From Xestospongia bergquistia (lineage: Eukaryota; Porifera; Demospongiae; Haplosclerida; Petrosiidae), in contig OZ014424.1 in the NCBI GenBank assembly GCA_963965975.1, positions 5,042,380-5,106,379 on the forward strand: a stretch of DNA of 64,000 nucleotides, written 5' to 3'. Position 1 is the stretch's first letter; the number at the start of each line of letters is the position of its first letter. Below the pieces are notes generated by a model. That model searched no databases. It was not told the DNA's origin and saw only the letters and a list, made by a program, of their open reading frames with translations. The position numbers and the translations under genes are program-made. Below, piece after piece: positions 24,001 through 38,000 of this stretch.

Positions 24001-27000
24001 ACAAGTGAACCATCAAAATAAAAGTTGGCAAATAATGTAGTTGTATCCACAGTAACAGCTAAAGAATGATTTTGGTTGTCGTTCCAAACGGCATTGATAA
24101 TAAAGTTTCTCTGAGTACCTGACGCATCTGTGTAGTAAAACCAAATATTAGAACCATTGTTATCCAAGTAGACTGCAAAATTACGAGAACTGCCAGAGGT
24201 GCCATAAAAGAGAAGGTAACCACGGTTACCCACTGTTTGATTGAAGACAGCAAACATAGAGAACTTAGTGCCAAAAGATGGATACTTGTTGCTTCTTATA
24301 CTTACATACGAAATACCTTTAAGATGTATAGCCTCACTTAGAAGAGCATTGTGAGATGGGTAACTGTCAGAACTACAAGCATACTGGCAGAAGGTGAAAT
24401 TTGAACAGTCAGAATCCTTGGAACAGTTACTGGAGATCATTGATTCACAATCTGTACCAGTAAAATTGTCGGTACAGTTGCAGATATATGTGTTATTGTT
24501 GGCAATGCAATTACCATAGTTTTGGCAAGGATTGGGGTTACATGGCTCATATGTCTCACATGTGTCACCTGAGTAGTGATCAGGGCAGTTGCAGGTGAAG
24601 CTTAATCCGGTGCCCTCCACACAAGTACCTCCATTCAAGCAAGGTTCATCAGGACACACGTTAATATCAGTAGCACAAGTTTGACCTGTAAAACCAGTAT
24701 GACAGGCACATGTAATTATATTATTTACCACTGAGCAGTTGCCATTACCATTACAAGAATTTGAGAGACAAACGACATTCTCACAGGTGTCTCCATCATA
24801 CCCCAGAGGACAAGCACACATTCGATTGTTACCAACGACACTGCAGTTACCACCATTTAAACAGTAATCTGGTAGACATAGTGTAATGCTGCAGGTACTT
24901 CCTGTATAACCACTCAAACAGGTGCAAGTGAAGTTAAGTCCTGGACCTTCATAGCATGTTCCACCATTCCGGCAGGTGTCTGAGTCACACACGTTTTCAT
25001 CTACTTCACATGTGTCTCCGATGTAACCAGGTAAGCAGTCACATTCAGGTACATTTAAGGTGGGCTCAATCTGACATGTACCATTATTGCAGTAATCATC
25101 TGGACAAAATGGTGATTCACATCTCTGACCAGTATAGGTTTGAGGACATTGACATCTTATATCAATTCCAATACCTTCGATACAAGTACCATTGTTCTCA
25201 CAATAAGTTGGTGTACAAAACTCTAAATCAATTTCACACCGATCACCACTGAATCCTTGAAGACAGCTACAAGAGACACCAGTTCCAACTCCCTCAATAC
25301 AAGTACCATTATTCATACAATGAGTATCATTACAAAAGCTATCATCAATACTGCAATTGAAACCACTAAATCCAGGATAACAATTACAAGAATATGCTAA
25401 ACCAATGCCCTCAACACAGTCACCATTTACACATTTTGTTGGATCTACATTGCAGACATCAACATCCATTTGACACTGATCACCAGAGAACCCATCTTGA
25501 CAATCACATGTATAGTTAAGACCTGGTCCCTCGTTACATGTTCCACCATTATTACAAGTATTTAAGTCACACACTTCTTCATCTACTTCACATCTGCCTC
25601 CTGTGTAGCCAGTTATGCAATTACATCGAGTTACATTCAAAATGGGATCAATGTAACATGTACCATTGTTGCAGTAATCATCAGGACAAAAGGCTGATTC
25701 ACATCTCTCACCAGTATAGGTTTGAGGACATTCACATCTTACTAAGTCTCCAATATCATCCACACAAATACCATTGTTTTCACAATAAGTTAGAGTACAA
25801 TATGTTTCATCAATTTCACACCGAACACCACTGAATCCTTGAAGACATTCACAAGAGATATTGGTTCCAACACCCTCAACACAAGTACCACCATTCATAC
25901 AGTATGTAGCATTACAAAAGTCATCATCAACACTACAATTAAAGCTGCTAAATCCAGGATAACAATTACAAGTATATGCTAAACCAACACCTTCTATGCA
26001 AGCTCCGTTAACACATTTCATTGGTGGATCATCACAAACATCGAGATCTGTTTCACACATGGGTCCAGTAAAACCAGGCAAGCATTTACATATGGTTCCA
26101 CTACCACCTACTAACTCCATACAAGTGCCACCATTTTGACACATGTTATAAATACAATATATGATCTCTGTTTCACATTGAGTACCAGCAAAATCTACAG
26201 TGCAGTTACAATAGACGTCAGTACCATAACCCTCAAGACAAGTACCATTGTTGAGACAGTATGTACTATTACAGAAGTTGTCAATATCAATCTCACAATT
26301 GTCACCAGTGAAACCTGGAGCACAATTACAAGTATAAGCAAGACCAACTCCATCATTACAAATACCACCATGTTGACATGGAGCAGCTAGTACACAGACA
26401 TCAACGTCAACTGAACAATTAGTACCAGTATATCCAGGAGCACACTGACAAGAATATGCCAGTCCCACTCCATCAGTGCAAGTACCACCATTTTGACATG
26501 GAGTTTCAGTTAAGCATACACTAATATCATCAGTACAGTTATCACCAGAAAAGCCTTGAGCACAATTGCAAGTATAGGCAAGACCATCTCCATCAATACA
26601 AGTACCACCATTTTGACAGAGATCACCACCGTCCAATTCACAGACATCAATGTCAACAGAACAATTGGTACCAGTATATCCAGGGGCACACTGACAAGAA
26701 TATCCCAGCCCCACTCCATCAGTGCAAGTACCACCATTTTGACATGGACTTTCTCTTAAGCAAACATCAATATCCCTATCACATAGAGTACCCTCATAAC
26801 CTGGATAACATTTACAAGTAAATGAGTTAACTCCATCAACACAGGAACCATTCAAACAAGGGTCTGGATCACAGTTATCAATGGTAACGTTACACAGCAT
26901 ACCAGTTTTGTCCGGAGCACACACACAAGAGAATGTTCCATTAAGATCAAGACAGGTTGCATCAGCTGCACAAGGTATATCTGCACAATCATTAATTCTT

Positions 27001-28621
27001 GTTTGACACTCATTGCCAGTATAATCAAGTGGGCATTCACAGTAGTACCCATTCAACAAATCATGACATATAGCACCATTTTGACAAGGATCTGGTATAC
27101 ATTCATTGATATCAATAGTACAATTGGGACCAGTATATCCATTGATACAATCACAAACATATCCAACTGCTACTTCATTAACACAGGTACCATTGACACA
27201 AGGGTTATTATATAGAATGCAGAAATCAATTTCTTGCTCACAATCAGTACCGGTATAACCAAAGGGACAATTACATATGTAAACATTGATCCCATCAGTA
27301 CAGGTTCCATTTTGCCGACAGGGGTTAGGATCACAGTCATTGATGTCAGTAGAGCATTGGTCTCCCGTGTAACCAGGACGACATCGACAGGAATATGTGT
27401 TATTGCCATCTTGACATAATATAGATCCTGAAGGATCACATGGATTTGAAGTACAAGAGTCTATTTCTTGGGTGCAGTTTTTACCAGTCCAGTCAGGAAA
27501 ACAGTTACAAGTATAGTCGTTTACTTCATCTGTACAAAATCCATTAACACATGGATCAGGATTGCAGTCATTAATATTGATCATACAGTCATTTCCAGTA
27601 TATCCAGGATTACATTCACAGTAGTAACTATTGAGTTGATCTACACATGTACCATTTCCGCAATCAACATTGGCACAATTATCGATGTTAACAGAACAAT
27701 CTTGTCCAGTGAATCCTGTAGTACAATTACACACGTAAATGGTAGGAGATATCTTTGTACAAGTGCCATCATTTTGACAAGGACTAGCATCACATGGATT
27801 TAGTTCAATATCACAGAGAGTTCCAGTATATCCGTCAGCACAAGTACAAGTAAAGTTCCCACCACTAGAAGTACATGTACTGTTGTTGTTACATGGAGAA
27901 CTGTCACATGGATCAACCACTAAAGTATAAATTTATTAGAATTAAAATATTGAGTACATTTGTCTTACCTTTAACAATAGATACTGACACACTAGTAGTG
28001 ATTATGAAAGTATTAAGCCTTGCATGCAAATTTGAAGTGTAGTGTTCACCAGCTCTAAGGCCATCATCACTACCAGGATGAGTACCACTGACAAGAGTTG
28101 TAATATAAGTAGTTACAGTATTTTTAGGTCCAAATATTGTGTCTTGTTCAGTGTTACTATTATCAGACTGAAATGGAAATTGGACATCTGAAACCATGAA
28201 GAAAAAGTTTGGCCCTGAATTTAATGCATTTTCTTCAATAAAGACTTTTACTCCAAACAGGAATGTTCCTAGTGGTAGTTCATCAAACTCAGTATACAAA
28301 GTACGTGAATACTCTGTTTGGTTAAATCTGATTGTATATCCAGAACCCACTATATAAATAAACAAAGATATTATAAATGAAATATTCAACCTAACATATA
28401 TCTCAAAGCTACCTACATGATAAACAAGTTCCATTGGCTACATCAAGATAGCTCTCACCAGGACATTCTACAAAGATAAATATAATAAGTTTAGTAAGAA
28501 TCTCCCTATATGCATGTATAATTGTTAGTTCTTGCTGGTACTAACCCTGTGCTTTTGTGACTGCAAGTACATGAAAACAGTAAAATAAGATCACGATGAT
28601 ATTCATTGTTCTCCACCCCAT
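21070..28621 (-). CDS. Large secreted EGF-repeat protein with two LamG-like domains and a Kazal domain
   Basis: The start at 28619-28621 gives a signal peptide ([20 protein letters not shown]), then a short Cys exon ([15 protein letters not shown]). A beta-rich N-terminal domain follows (28.0-28.35 kb; [18 protein letters not shown]). A giant exon (about 23950-27920) encodes roughly thirty EGF-like repeats, many calcium-binding (DIDVC, DINDC), with O-glucose-type CDSSPC and O-fucose-type CQNGGTC motifs. Its end begins a LamG/pentraxin-like domain ([19 protein letters not shown]) completed by the next exon ([17 protein letters not shown]). A Cys-rich linker leads to a second such domain ([19 protein letters not shown]). 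The last two exons form a Kazal domain ([17 protein letters not shown]). No transmembrane segment is seen, so it is probably an extracellular matrix or secreted protein. The neighbours at 29.7 and 32.6 kb are paralogues. Confidence 0.85.
21187..21291 (-). repeat. ATCC/GGAT tetranucleotide tract in EGF gene 1 intron
   Basis: Imperfect GGATGGATGGATAGAGGAAT repeats lie between the two Kazal exons. Similar tracts occur at about 22090-22165 and 23165-23265 in other introns of the same gene. Confidence 0.85.
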
Positions 28622-29735
28622 GTTTGTGATCTGCACAGAAAAGGAAAGCCAATGTATCTTAAATGAAGAACTGCTTCTGTGCTACTGAATTCAGTTACTA
28701 AAGAAATGTTACTTAGTATTTCTTATATGCAAATTAACTTTAAAAATGATTTATATTATTTATATATATGTAGTTGAGAGAACATTATTTTCAAGAATCT
28801 GTAATGTGTATCTAAAGCCATTTTCGATCATTAAAATCAACGATAGTATGTATGTATGTTTGTTAAGTGATACGAACATAACAACTTACAATGTATTACA
28901 GATGATGGGGCGTGGTTGAAAAATGCAGATTATAATGGTTGGTGAACTAAACTTTAGTTCCTCAATAACCCGCTCTTGGAGACGTCTAAAAAGACAGTTA
29001 GAAATATTCTTGTTCTTGTAATACTGAAGATGTCGCACAATCTTGATTTGGCGCAACTTTTCGGTATAAAAATGGGCGTAGCGCCGCAACAGTAAACAAT
29101 ATTCATTAATAGTTAATAAATAACGTTATGTTCATAATATAAAATATAAATCATAAGCAAAATCGCTATACTTTCTTTATTAACTATTCAATTGGTTAAT
29201 CATCTGTAATGTCTATTAGTCTTGATTGGTCTAACAATTTACCATTTATTTAATTAACCAATAATTCTATTGTCTTATTCAGCAACAGTAACATGACTAA
29301 AAAGAAATTGGTACTGTTCTCTCTAGCAAAACCTATAAATAGTAACACGAATGTAATAATCATTTCTATTTATAGTAACATGTTTCAGAAGCAACCTTAT
29401 AATTTTTATAAGTATTATAAATAATAACACAGTGTACTGTACATATATGGTGTAAAATTTTTATTATTATTGAGAACAAAGTAGAAAATAAATTTTCAAT
29501 TCTTTGATCAATCTATTTCTCATATTCCTCTGGTCTAGATAATATTTGCTTGTGATTTACTGATTCTATTATCTGACAAATTCATATGTTTTAATCCAAG
29601 TATATAGTCCAAGTATAATAAATACTCAATGTTATAATATATATATAATATTATAATTATAATAAATACTAATATAGAACATATAATCGTCTGGTTTACA
29701 CTTGTTAGTAGAAAGAAATAAACACATAATAATAC
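28622..29735. other. Upstream region of EGF gene 1
   Basis: AT-rich sequence. GGGGCGTGG at 28907-28915 matches the box found nearer the starts of EGF genes 2 and 3. I found no supported coding exon. A 67-codon minus-strand frame at 28886-29089 has no motif. Confidence 0.45.
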
Positions 29736-31829
29736 TTAATAATCAAATTCATCTAAATGTAAGCTTTTGTCATCTAGTGGTTGAGTAGTGGGTGGAGTTT
29801 GGTTTCTTCTCTGTCTTCCATTTTTAATGATAAGACATGTACGAACAATAAATGTTGTAATGATAGCAGTCAGTAGTAGAACAATGATGACGAGTATGAT
29901 AACTAGTATAGCTTCTAAAATTATAAAAAGTTATTATAATTCAATTAAAACTAGTTATTCTAAATTACCTGCTAAACAACTAATGCCATTACAGAAAGTG
30001 CTACTAGTAACTTCACAATTGATACCAGAGAAACCTGAAATACATTCACAATATACAGAACCACTTTTATCAATACAAGTACCACCATTTTGACATAGAT
30101 CAGCCTGACAGTCACATGTATAGTTAAGACCTGGTCCCTCGTTACATGTTCCTCTACCATTACAGGTATCTATATCACACACATCTATATCTACTTCACA
30201 TCTCTCCCCTGTATAGCCAGTTTTGCAATTACATTGAGTTACATTTAAGATGACATCAATTTGACATGTTCCATTGTTGCAGTAATCATCAGGACAAAAG
30301 GCTGATTCACACCTCTGACCAGTATAGGTTTGAGGACATTGACATGTTACTAGGTTTCCGATACCATCCTCACAAGTACCATTGTTCTCACAGTAAGTTG
30401 ATGTACAATATATCAAGTCATTTTCACACCGATCACCACTAAAACCTCGAAGACAGCTGCAAGAGACATCAGTTCCAACTCCCTCAATACATGTACCATT
30501 ATTCATACAGTAGGTAGCATTACAGAAGCTATCATCAATACTGCAATCAAAGCCACTAAATCCAGAAGAACAATTACAAGAATAATCAGTTCCAACACCC
30601 TCAACACAAGTACCATTATTCTTACAGTATGTAACATTACAGAAGTCACCATCAATACTGCAATTAAAGCCACTAAATCCAGGATAACAATTACAAGAAT
30701 ATGCTAAACCAATACCCTCAACACAGCTACCATTTACACATTTTGTTGGACCTACATTGCAGACATCAACGTCTATTTGACATTGATCACCAGAGAACCC
30801 ATCTTGACAATTACATGTATAGTTAAGACCTGGTCCCTCGTCACATGTTCCTCTTCCATTACATGTATCTGAAGCACACACATTTATATCTACTTCACAT
30901 CTGTCTCCCATGTATCCAGATAGACAGTTGCATGAGATATTCGTTCCAACACCCTCAAGACAAGTACCACCATTCATACAGTAGGTAGCATTACAGAAGT
31001 CATCATCAATACTGCAATTGAAGCCACTAAATCCAGAAGAACAGTTACATGTATAAGCAGCTAAACCAACACCAGTGTCTTCAATGCAGTCACCATTTAT
31101 GCATTTTGGCTGACCATCATCACAAACATCAATGTCATATTGACATCGATCACCTGAAGACCCATACTGACAATCACATATATAGTTAAGACCTGGTCCC
31201 TCGTTACATGTTCCTCTACCATTACAGGTATCTATATCACACACATCTATATCTACTTCACATCTGTCTCCAGTATAGCCAGTTATGCAATTACATTTTG
31301 TTACACTTCCAATATAACATGTACCTCCATTGTTGCAGTAATCATCTGGACAAAATGGTGATTCACATCTCTGACCAGTATAGGTTTGAGGACATTGACA
31401 TGTTATATTAATTCCAATACCTTCAATACAAGTACCATTGTTCTCACAGTAAGTTGGTGTACAAAATTCTATATCATTTTCACACTGATCACCATTGAAT
31501 CCTTGAAGACAGTTACAAGAGACATCAGTTCCAACACCCTCAACACAAGTACCACCATTCATACAGTAGGTAGCATTACAGAAGCTGTCATCAATACTGC
31601 AATTTAAGCCACTAAATCCAGGATAACAATTACATGTGTAGTTACTTCCACTGCCTTCAATGCAAACTCCATTGAGACATTTTGTTGGTGGGTCATCACA
31701 CACAGTAAGGTCTATTTTTCATAAAATAATTCACTGTACACATTAACTTGACTTACTTTGTGCACTTATGAGTAATTGAAACATAAGAAAACACAAAATA
31801 ACAACAAAATTTGTTGTTCTCCGCTTCAT
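29736..31829 (-). CDS. EGF-repeat type I membrane protein (paralogue 2)
   Basis: The start at 31827-31829 gives a signal peptide (RRTTNFVVILCFLMFQLLIS) split by a phase-1 intron after SAQ. The main exon (about 29970-31714) encodes roughly sixteen EGF-like repeats (for example [20 protein letters not shown] and [13 protein letters not shown]). The last exon begins in phase 1 with a transmembrane helix (AILVIILVIIVLLLTAIITT). A short tail (RTCLIIKNGRQRRNQ, ending LDEFDY) follows. It is a cell-surface protein with an adhesive or receptor-like ectodomain; the ligand is unknown. Repeats are very close in sequence to those of genes 1 and 3, suggesting recent duplication or gene conversion. GGGCGTGGCTCAT lies 36 bp upstream of the start. 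Confidence 0.85.
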
Positions 31830-32534
31830 TTTGTTAAGAAACAGCTACAGTATTTACTAATATAGGGCGTGGCTCATAGTACTATATCAGCGATAAAGCT
31901 ACCTGAACTTGAAGATATCTGATATCTATTCTTGAATGAGAGATATCACGTACAATCTTGTTATATATATAGACTTACTATCGTGTTTCTCTTTAAAAGT
32001 AAAAGATCATACAACAACACTGTTGTACAAGCTATTAAAATAATAAATAAATTCATAATAACTGTGAATTGAGTATTAATAGCAATGTAAACAAGAGTGC
32101 CATATATGGGCTAAGTGTCTTATTAGAACACTATACAACATAAATTGAAATAAATAGACTGGAATAATGATGACTTGTTACTTGATATTCTATAACTCAG
32201 CTGACATATATATATATTTACTTTTTCTCTATTTACTTTATATCAACATGTAGATATGTGTTGTATCAATGACAATAACTGAAGTTATTAGATTTTTTAT
32301 AATGGAACAATGTATATGTTTTTCTAAACTTGTTCTAAGGAAATAAAATATCATGTTATATATATATATATACACATGAATCCTGCAGCATAATGATACC
32401 TTTTTATTTTTGTAAGTAAAAAACTGAGAGATATTATTATTATTAGAAATAGCTAATAATTTTAATCTTAGGACAATTTAGGTCAACTATTCTACATGCC
32501 TAAATATATACATGTGGTTAAAATTGAATTTAAT

Positions 32535-32573
<39 letters not shown>

Positions 32574-32599
32574 GGTGTACAGTATAATGTATCTATTGA
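31830..32599. other. Intergenic with conserved promoter box and (TA)n run
   Basis: The box GGGCGTGGCTCAT (31865-31877) belongs to EGF gene 2. The remainder is AT-rich with TA dinucleotide runs near 32355-32372 and 32537-32568. No gene is seen. Confidence 0.6.
31865..31877 (-). promoter_or_regulatory. Promoter box shared with EGF gene 3
   Basis: GGGCGTGGCTCAT (plus-strand reading) is identical to 34416-34428, upstream of the paralogue. Flanks also match loosely (TTACTAAT before; ATGAGAGAT farther out). KLF/SP-like core. Confidence 0.55.
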
Positions 32600-34370
32600 T
32601 TAAATGGTTGAAATTTTTGCTTCATCTTTATTATTCAATTCCTTTGCAGGTGCAATCTTTTTTTTTCTTTTAAGAAGTTTAATACAAACCACTACCAGTA
32701 TTATTATACTGATAATCACCATGACAAACACGATAGGTACTGCAATAACCACTAAAATAATATAATTATTATTTAATAATTATATTATCCTTAATTACCT
32801 GCTATACATGTCTTGTTACAAGAAGTGCTCCTGTTAACTTCCACATCACACCTGTCTCCTGTGTGGCTAGTTATGCAATTACATCGAGTTACATTCAAAA
32901 TGGGATCAATGTAACATGTACCATTGTTGCAGTAATTGTCAGGACAAAAGGCTGATTCACATCTCTGACCAGTATAGGTTTGAGGACATTCACATCTTAC
33001 TAGGTCTCCAATACCATCCACACAAATACCATTGTTTTCACAATAAGTTAGAGTACAATATGTTGTATCATTTTCACACTGATCACCACTGAATCCTTGA
33101 AGACAGCTGCAAGAGACATCAGTTCCAACTCCCTCAACACAAGTACCATTATTCATACAGTATGTAACATTACAGAAGTCATCATCAGTACTGCAATTAA
33201 AGCCACTAAATCCAAAAGAACAATTACAAGAATAATCAGTTCCAACACCCTCAACACAAGTACCATTATTCATACAGTATGTATCATTACAGAAGTCATC
33301 ATCAATACTGCAATTAAAGCCACTAAATCCAGAAGAACAATTACAAGAATAATTTAAACCGATTCCCTCAACACAGTTACCATTTACACATTTTGGTGGA
33401 TCTACATTGCAGACATCAACATCTATTTGACACTGATCACCAGAGAACCCATCTTGACAATTACATGTATAGTTAAGACCTGGTCCCTCGTTACATGTTC
33501 CTCTACCATTACATGTATACATGTCACTGTCACACTCTCCTTCACATTTATATCCAATATAGTCAGGTAGACAATTGCAAGAGATGTTATTTTCGACACA
33601 CTCACTATTATTTGTTTTATAACAATATGTGGTGTTACAAAAATTATCAATACTACAGTTAAATCCAGGATGACAATTACAAGAATAAGCTAAACCAATG
33701 CCTTCAACACAGTCACCATTTATGCATTTAGGTAGACTTACATTACAAACATCAACATCTATTTGACAATGATCACCAGAGAACCCATCTTGACAATCGC
33801 ATGTATAGTGAAGACCTGGTCCCTCGTTACATGTTCCTCCATTATTACAGGTATCTTTATCACATACTTTTACATCATTGTTACATTTGTTTCCCATGTA
33901 ACCAGGTAAACAGATGCATACTGCTGCATTGTCATCAATTTGACATGTACCTCCATTGTTGCAGTAATCATCTGGACAAAAGGCTGATTCACATCTCTGA
34001 CCAGTATAGATTTCAGGACATTGACATGTTATATTAGCTCCAATACCTTCAATACAAGTACCATTGTTCATGCAATAATTTGGAACACAATAGCATAAAT
34101 CAATTTGACACCAATCACCACTGAATCCTGGGAGACAGCTGCAAGAGCTATTAATTCCAACTCCTATACATGTACCGCCATTCATACAACAATGGGTAGC
34201 ATTGCAGAAGTTGCAGGAGTTATCGTTACCATTAATACTACAGTTGAGATCTGTATTTTTTAAAATAGGATCATTGTAGCATATATACTTGACCTACTTT
34301 GTGAATTTATGAGTAGTTGAAATAGTAAGTAAACTAAAATCACAAGAATGTTTCTTGTTCTCCACCTCAT
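32600..34370 (-). CDS. EGF-repeat type I membrane protein (paralogue 3)
   Basis: The start at 34368-34370 gives a signal peptide (RNILVILVYLLFQLLINSQ) split after the codon for Gln in the same phase as in paralogue 2. The main exon (about 32805-34252) encodes roughly thirteen EGF-like repeats, opening NLNCSINGNDNSCNFC. One segment in the middle is irregular (NTTYCYKTNNSECVENN), with shortened repeats. The last exon encodes a transmembrane helix (VVIAVPIVFVMVIISIIILV) and a short basic tail (KLLKRKKKIAPAKE) unrelated to that of paralogue 2. So the ectodomain is shared while the tail differs. Calcium-binding-type spacers (DIDVC) and [13 protein letters not shown] blocks are nearly identical to the neighbours. 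Confidence 0.85.
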
Positions 34371-35029
34371 TTTGCTGTGAACAACTGTAATGGTGTTGTA
34401 CTTACTAATTTAATAGGGCGTGGCTCATAATATTACTATCTAGCTACAGTTACTTAGTGAGGTACCTTAGATCTGTTTGAACTGAAGAATGAGAGATTTT
34501 AAACGTCGGTATTCCTGTTTTAATATTCTGCAAAGTTTCCTTCAAAAGTACGTATGAGCACGTATAGAGCTGAAACAAACTGCTGTCAAGTAAGCAAACT
34601 TGCTATCAACATGAATTAATTAATATAATTCACAGCTTTTATGAATATGATTCGTTGTTATAATTGTTGAACTATAACTATAAGTACATATCTATATAGA
34701 ATAGTTACCAAAACATACTACAACAAACATTGAAATAATCAGACTACAGGTCTATATATGTTTTAGAGCTTAGACATATAGATATAATACTATGTGACAA
34801 GGTACAGACTACTTATAAGATCAATAAGTAAATAAAGTCTATATATAATATATAAAGTACAAGGAAATATGTGTTTATGAAAGCTAGCGCTACAGACAGC
34901 ATGGTTTGCTTTCAGACGTCAACCAGAGGTGGATCAGTTATGCCAGTATTATTAATACTGTATTACAGTAGGTGAAAGCTTTAATACAAAGCAATATCCA
35001 TTTTTGTTGAAATTGTTCTAATAAAAATA
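34371..35029. other. Intergenic between EGF gene 3 and SPIRE
   Basis: It holds the conserved promoter box at 34416-34428 (46 bp upstream of EGF gene 3) and AT-rich sequence. No gene seen. Confidence 0.55.
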
Positions 35030-38000
35030 TCATGTATTTTGACATTGCATGAATTCAACACAGTGATGACATATACAAAGGTTATCAGTGGAGGGAAGAT
35101 CTGGATAGAGCCTGGTAATAACAGTCTGTAAAGAAGAAACAAATGTATACATTATTCTTTGTGTATTTCACCATAACAATTATTTACTTATTTAAAATAG
35201 TATGAATCTTGTAATAGCTATAGATGTACCTTTTTAATGTCCTTACAACAGCATTGTATACACATGTGTCTGAAAGAATAAAAAGAGAAATTATTAAGAG
35301 CAAGTATTTAAATATTATCAATGTTGACTCTGTCTATAAAAATAGAACACTTACTGATGACATATAAAACAAGCATGTGGTTTTCTAAAGAACCCAAATG
35401 ACTTCTTTTGACAAGAAAAACAAATCTAGAGAGGATATTAAAACACTCTTAAATAGTTGATGTCTGACTTTTCTATCTTTTAAACTTTTATAGATTTTCT
35501 GATTTTTGAGCTGCATATTATGTAAATCAGCTTTAGCTAATGTAGATCGAATACTGATCACTTCAGACAATGGCTGAACCTGTTTTGAACAAGAATATAG
35601 AGACAGCATATGGTAAGTATTAATATGAGAGAAATCTATTTATCAAACTTACATAGCTACTGTTGTTTCTCAAATTCAGTGGTTGATCTTCCTCACCAAA
35701 AGAACTGGAACTGAGCGAGTCATCATCTTTATCATCTAGACATGTCTTCACTTTGAACTCTTGACACCATGTTATCTCATTTTCAGTTCTGATATCAGAC
35801 CCTTTACGAAATCGGCGATTACAATGGGTCCAGGCACTGTTGTTGTATTTTGTGTAAGTTGGTTTTCCTCTTCTCAATGTTCCCATTTTCCCTTTAAAAG
35901 AAAGTGTCACAGGTATACTCAATGATGAATTTGAAAGAGATTCCAACTGTGATCTACTACAATCATATTTATCATCCTGTTTTACTGGATTAGAAACTGG
36001 TTTAGCTTGATTATAAATACAATCACTGGTAAAAGGATTACTTGTAAGAACAAGAGACTAATAAACAAAATAATAAATAAATAAACAACAATTATTAATA
36101 TTATTTACTTTTTCAATGTTGATTTCCATGAAGGATGACTCTAGCTCTAATATACCATCACAACTTTGACTAATAGTTAACATTGGAGGCAAACTCTCTT
36201 CAATATCAATTAAAGAAATGAGAGATTTGTTTTTATTGTAATCTTGTTTTTCTTCACAGACTGTGCTTAAGTCAGAATATGACTTAAAAGGACGAAGTAC
36301 ATTAACATTAGCTGGAAAGATGGGAGAAAGAAAAATGAAGGTGTCCTCCTCTTGTTTATTGATTTACCAGGAGAATCTCTACGTATTTTCCTAAGTGTGT
36401 GAGGAGTTTTGATCTCTTCCATCAATGATTCCATGGGAGTCATTGAACGTGGTAAACTCTGGCACTTTGATTTTCTCTCTGATACCTAGCAGTGGTAACT
36501 GATATGATTGTATCATTGTTTGATAATAGTTCACTCACTGGTTTTAAATATGGCCGAGCACGAATTTGTTGCATTATAGAATCATGAGGATCATCAATCT
36601 AATAGAGAGAGACATGTATATTATTAGAACTTCATTATCAAGTTCTGGTATTGTAATACCTCTTTAGTTGGTACTTCTTCATTTGATGGCTACAATAAAA
36701 GAACAAAGTATTGTGATATTATGATCTTTAGAATAATGTATACTCACACATGAGATTGATTTGAGAGTGCTTTTATCAAAATTGGCAATGCTCATCAGCA
36801 AAATTTCAAACTCTGACATTTCCACTTTATCTTTCAATATTTGTTCTTTATCACTCACCTTTTACAAGTTTAAAACTTAAAAGTACAATAATATATTCAT
36901 CCTTACATGATGTAGTTTAATGTTCTTTTCACTGACATCCTTCATTACATCTAACCACTGACTATTCTAAATAAGAGAATATATTATAATAATAAATTAT
37001 TTTATTCAGAGATAATAACAGATATTTAAGTTTATTACACTTACTCTTTTTTGGATGGCATTCTCAGGATCTTGATCCTTCCATTTCTAAAGAGATATAT
37101 CTTTTATAATTAACTGTTATGATTATTTTTCACTGTTACTCTAATTGTGTTTATAATCTTGATGGCATCTTCCACTAGAGTTTTACATAATAGCTGATAA
37201 TGTGACGAGACTTTCTCCTCTAATTGAGACTCACAAATCTATAAAATTAATAATAATAATATAATAATAATAATAATAAGACATCAATCAATTATACAAT
37301 TTGATTGCATTATCTATTATTTAACCTTTATAACATCAAAGAGATCAGTTAAAGACCCAATAGATAAAGAGCTAGAATTCTGAGGAAATGTCAATGCTGG
37401 ACTGTCAGCTCTCATACTCTCAGTATCTGAGTCTGGGTCTTCAAGATCGGGAATGGACCCACCAAGTGAACACATATCTCTGCTGCCATCATCTCTAGTT
37501 AAACTATCAATTAAATTTTCTAATGGATGTGAAAGAATTCGTTCTTTATCATCTTCAAGGCCATAATCTAATAGATTGAATAACAGAAGTCCCAAATCAT
37601 AGAAGATCTAAAATTAAAGATGTTATACATGAGACACACTAATACCAGACCAGCATCAATCACCTGTTTAATAGTCTTCTTTTCTGAGGATTTAATATTC
37701 GAATTCCCTGCAAGAATACACGTCACAAATTAGTAAGGTTTTATTATTATTTATGATATTGTTTAACATGTTGTTTTACTAAGTGGGTGATGGTGAAATG
37801 TCTTATTTGTTTCTATTAACAGTTAGTCTTAACAACCATATAAGCTGATATGTGAGAAGTACTGATAATTAATTAGCACACAAATGTGTCACTAATTTAT
37901 TTTACTGCTCAACTTCCTTTTTTAATTTTGTAGGTTTTCATCTTGTGAACAACAATAATTTAAAGTAATGAAGTCTATTAATAAATTTTATGCTTTTTTG

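Noticed and set aside
24956-27803. Several plus-strand open frames rich in His/Cys/Tyr or Thr/Ile
   Set aside because: They are antisense shadows of the EGF-repeat exon; the minus strand carries the conserved EGF cysteines.
32537-32568. Origin or telomere-like signal in the TA run
   Set aside because: A plain TA dinucleotide microsatellite with no other supporting feature.
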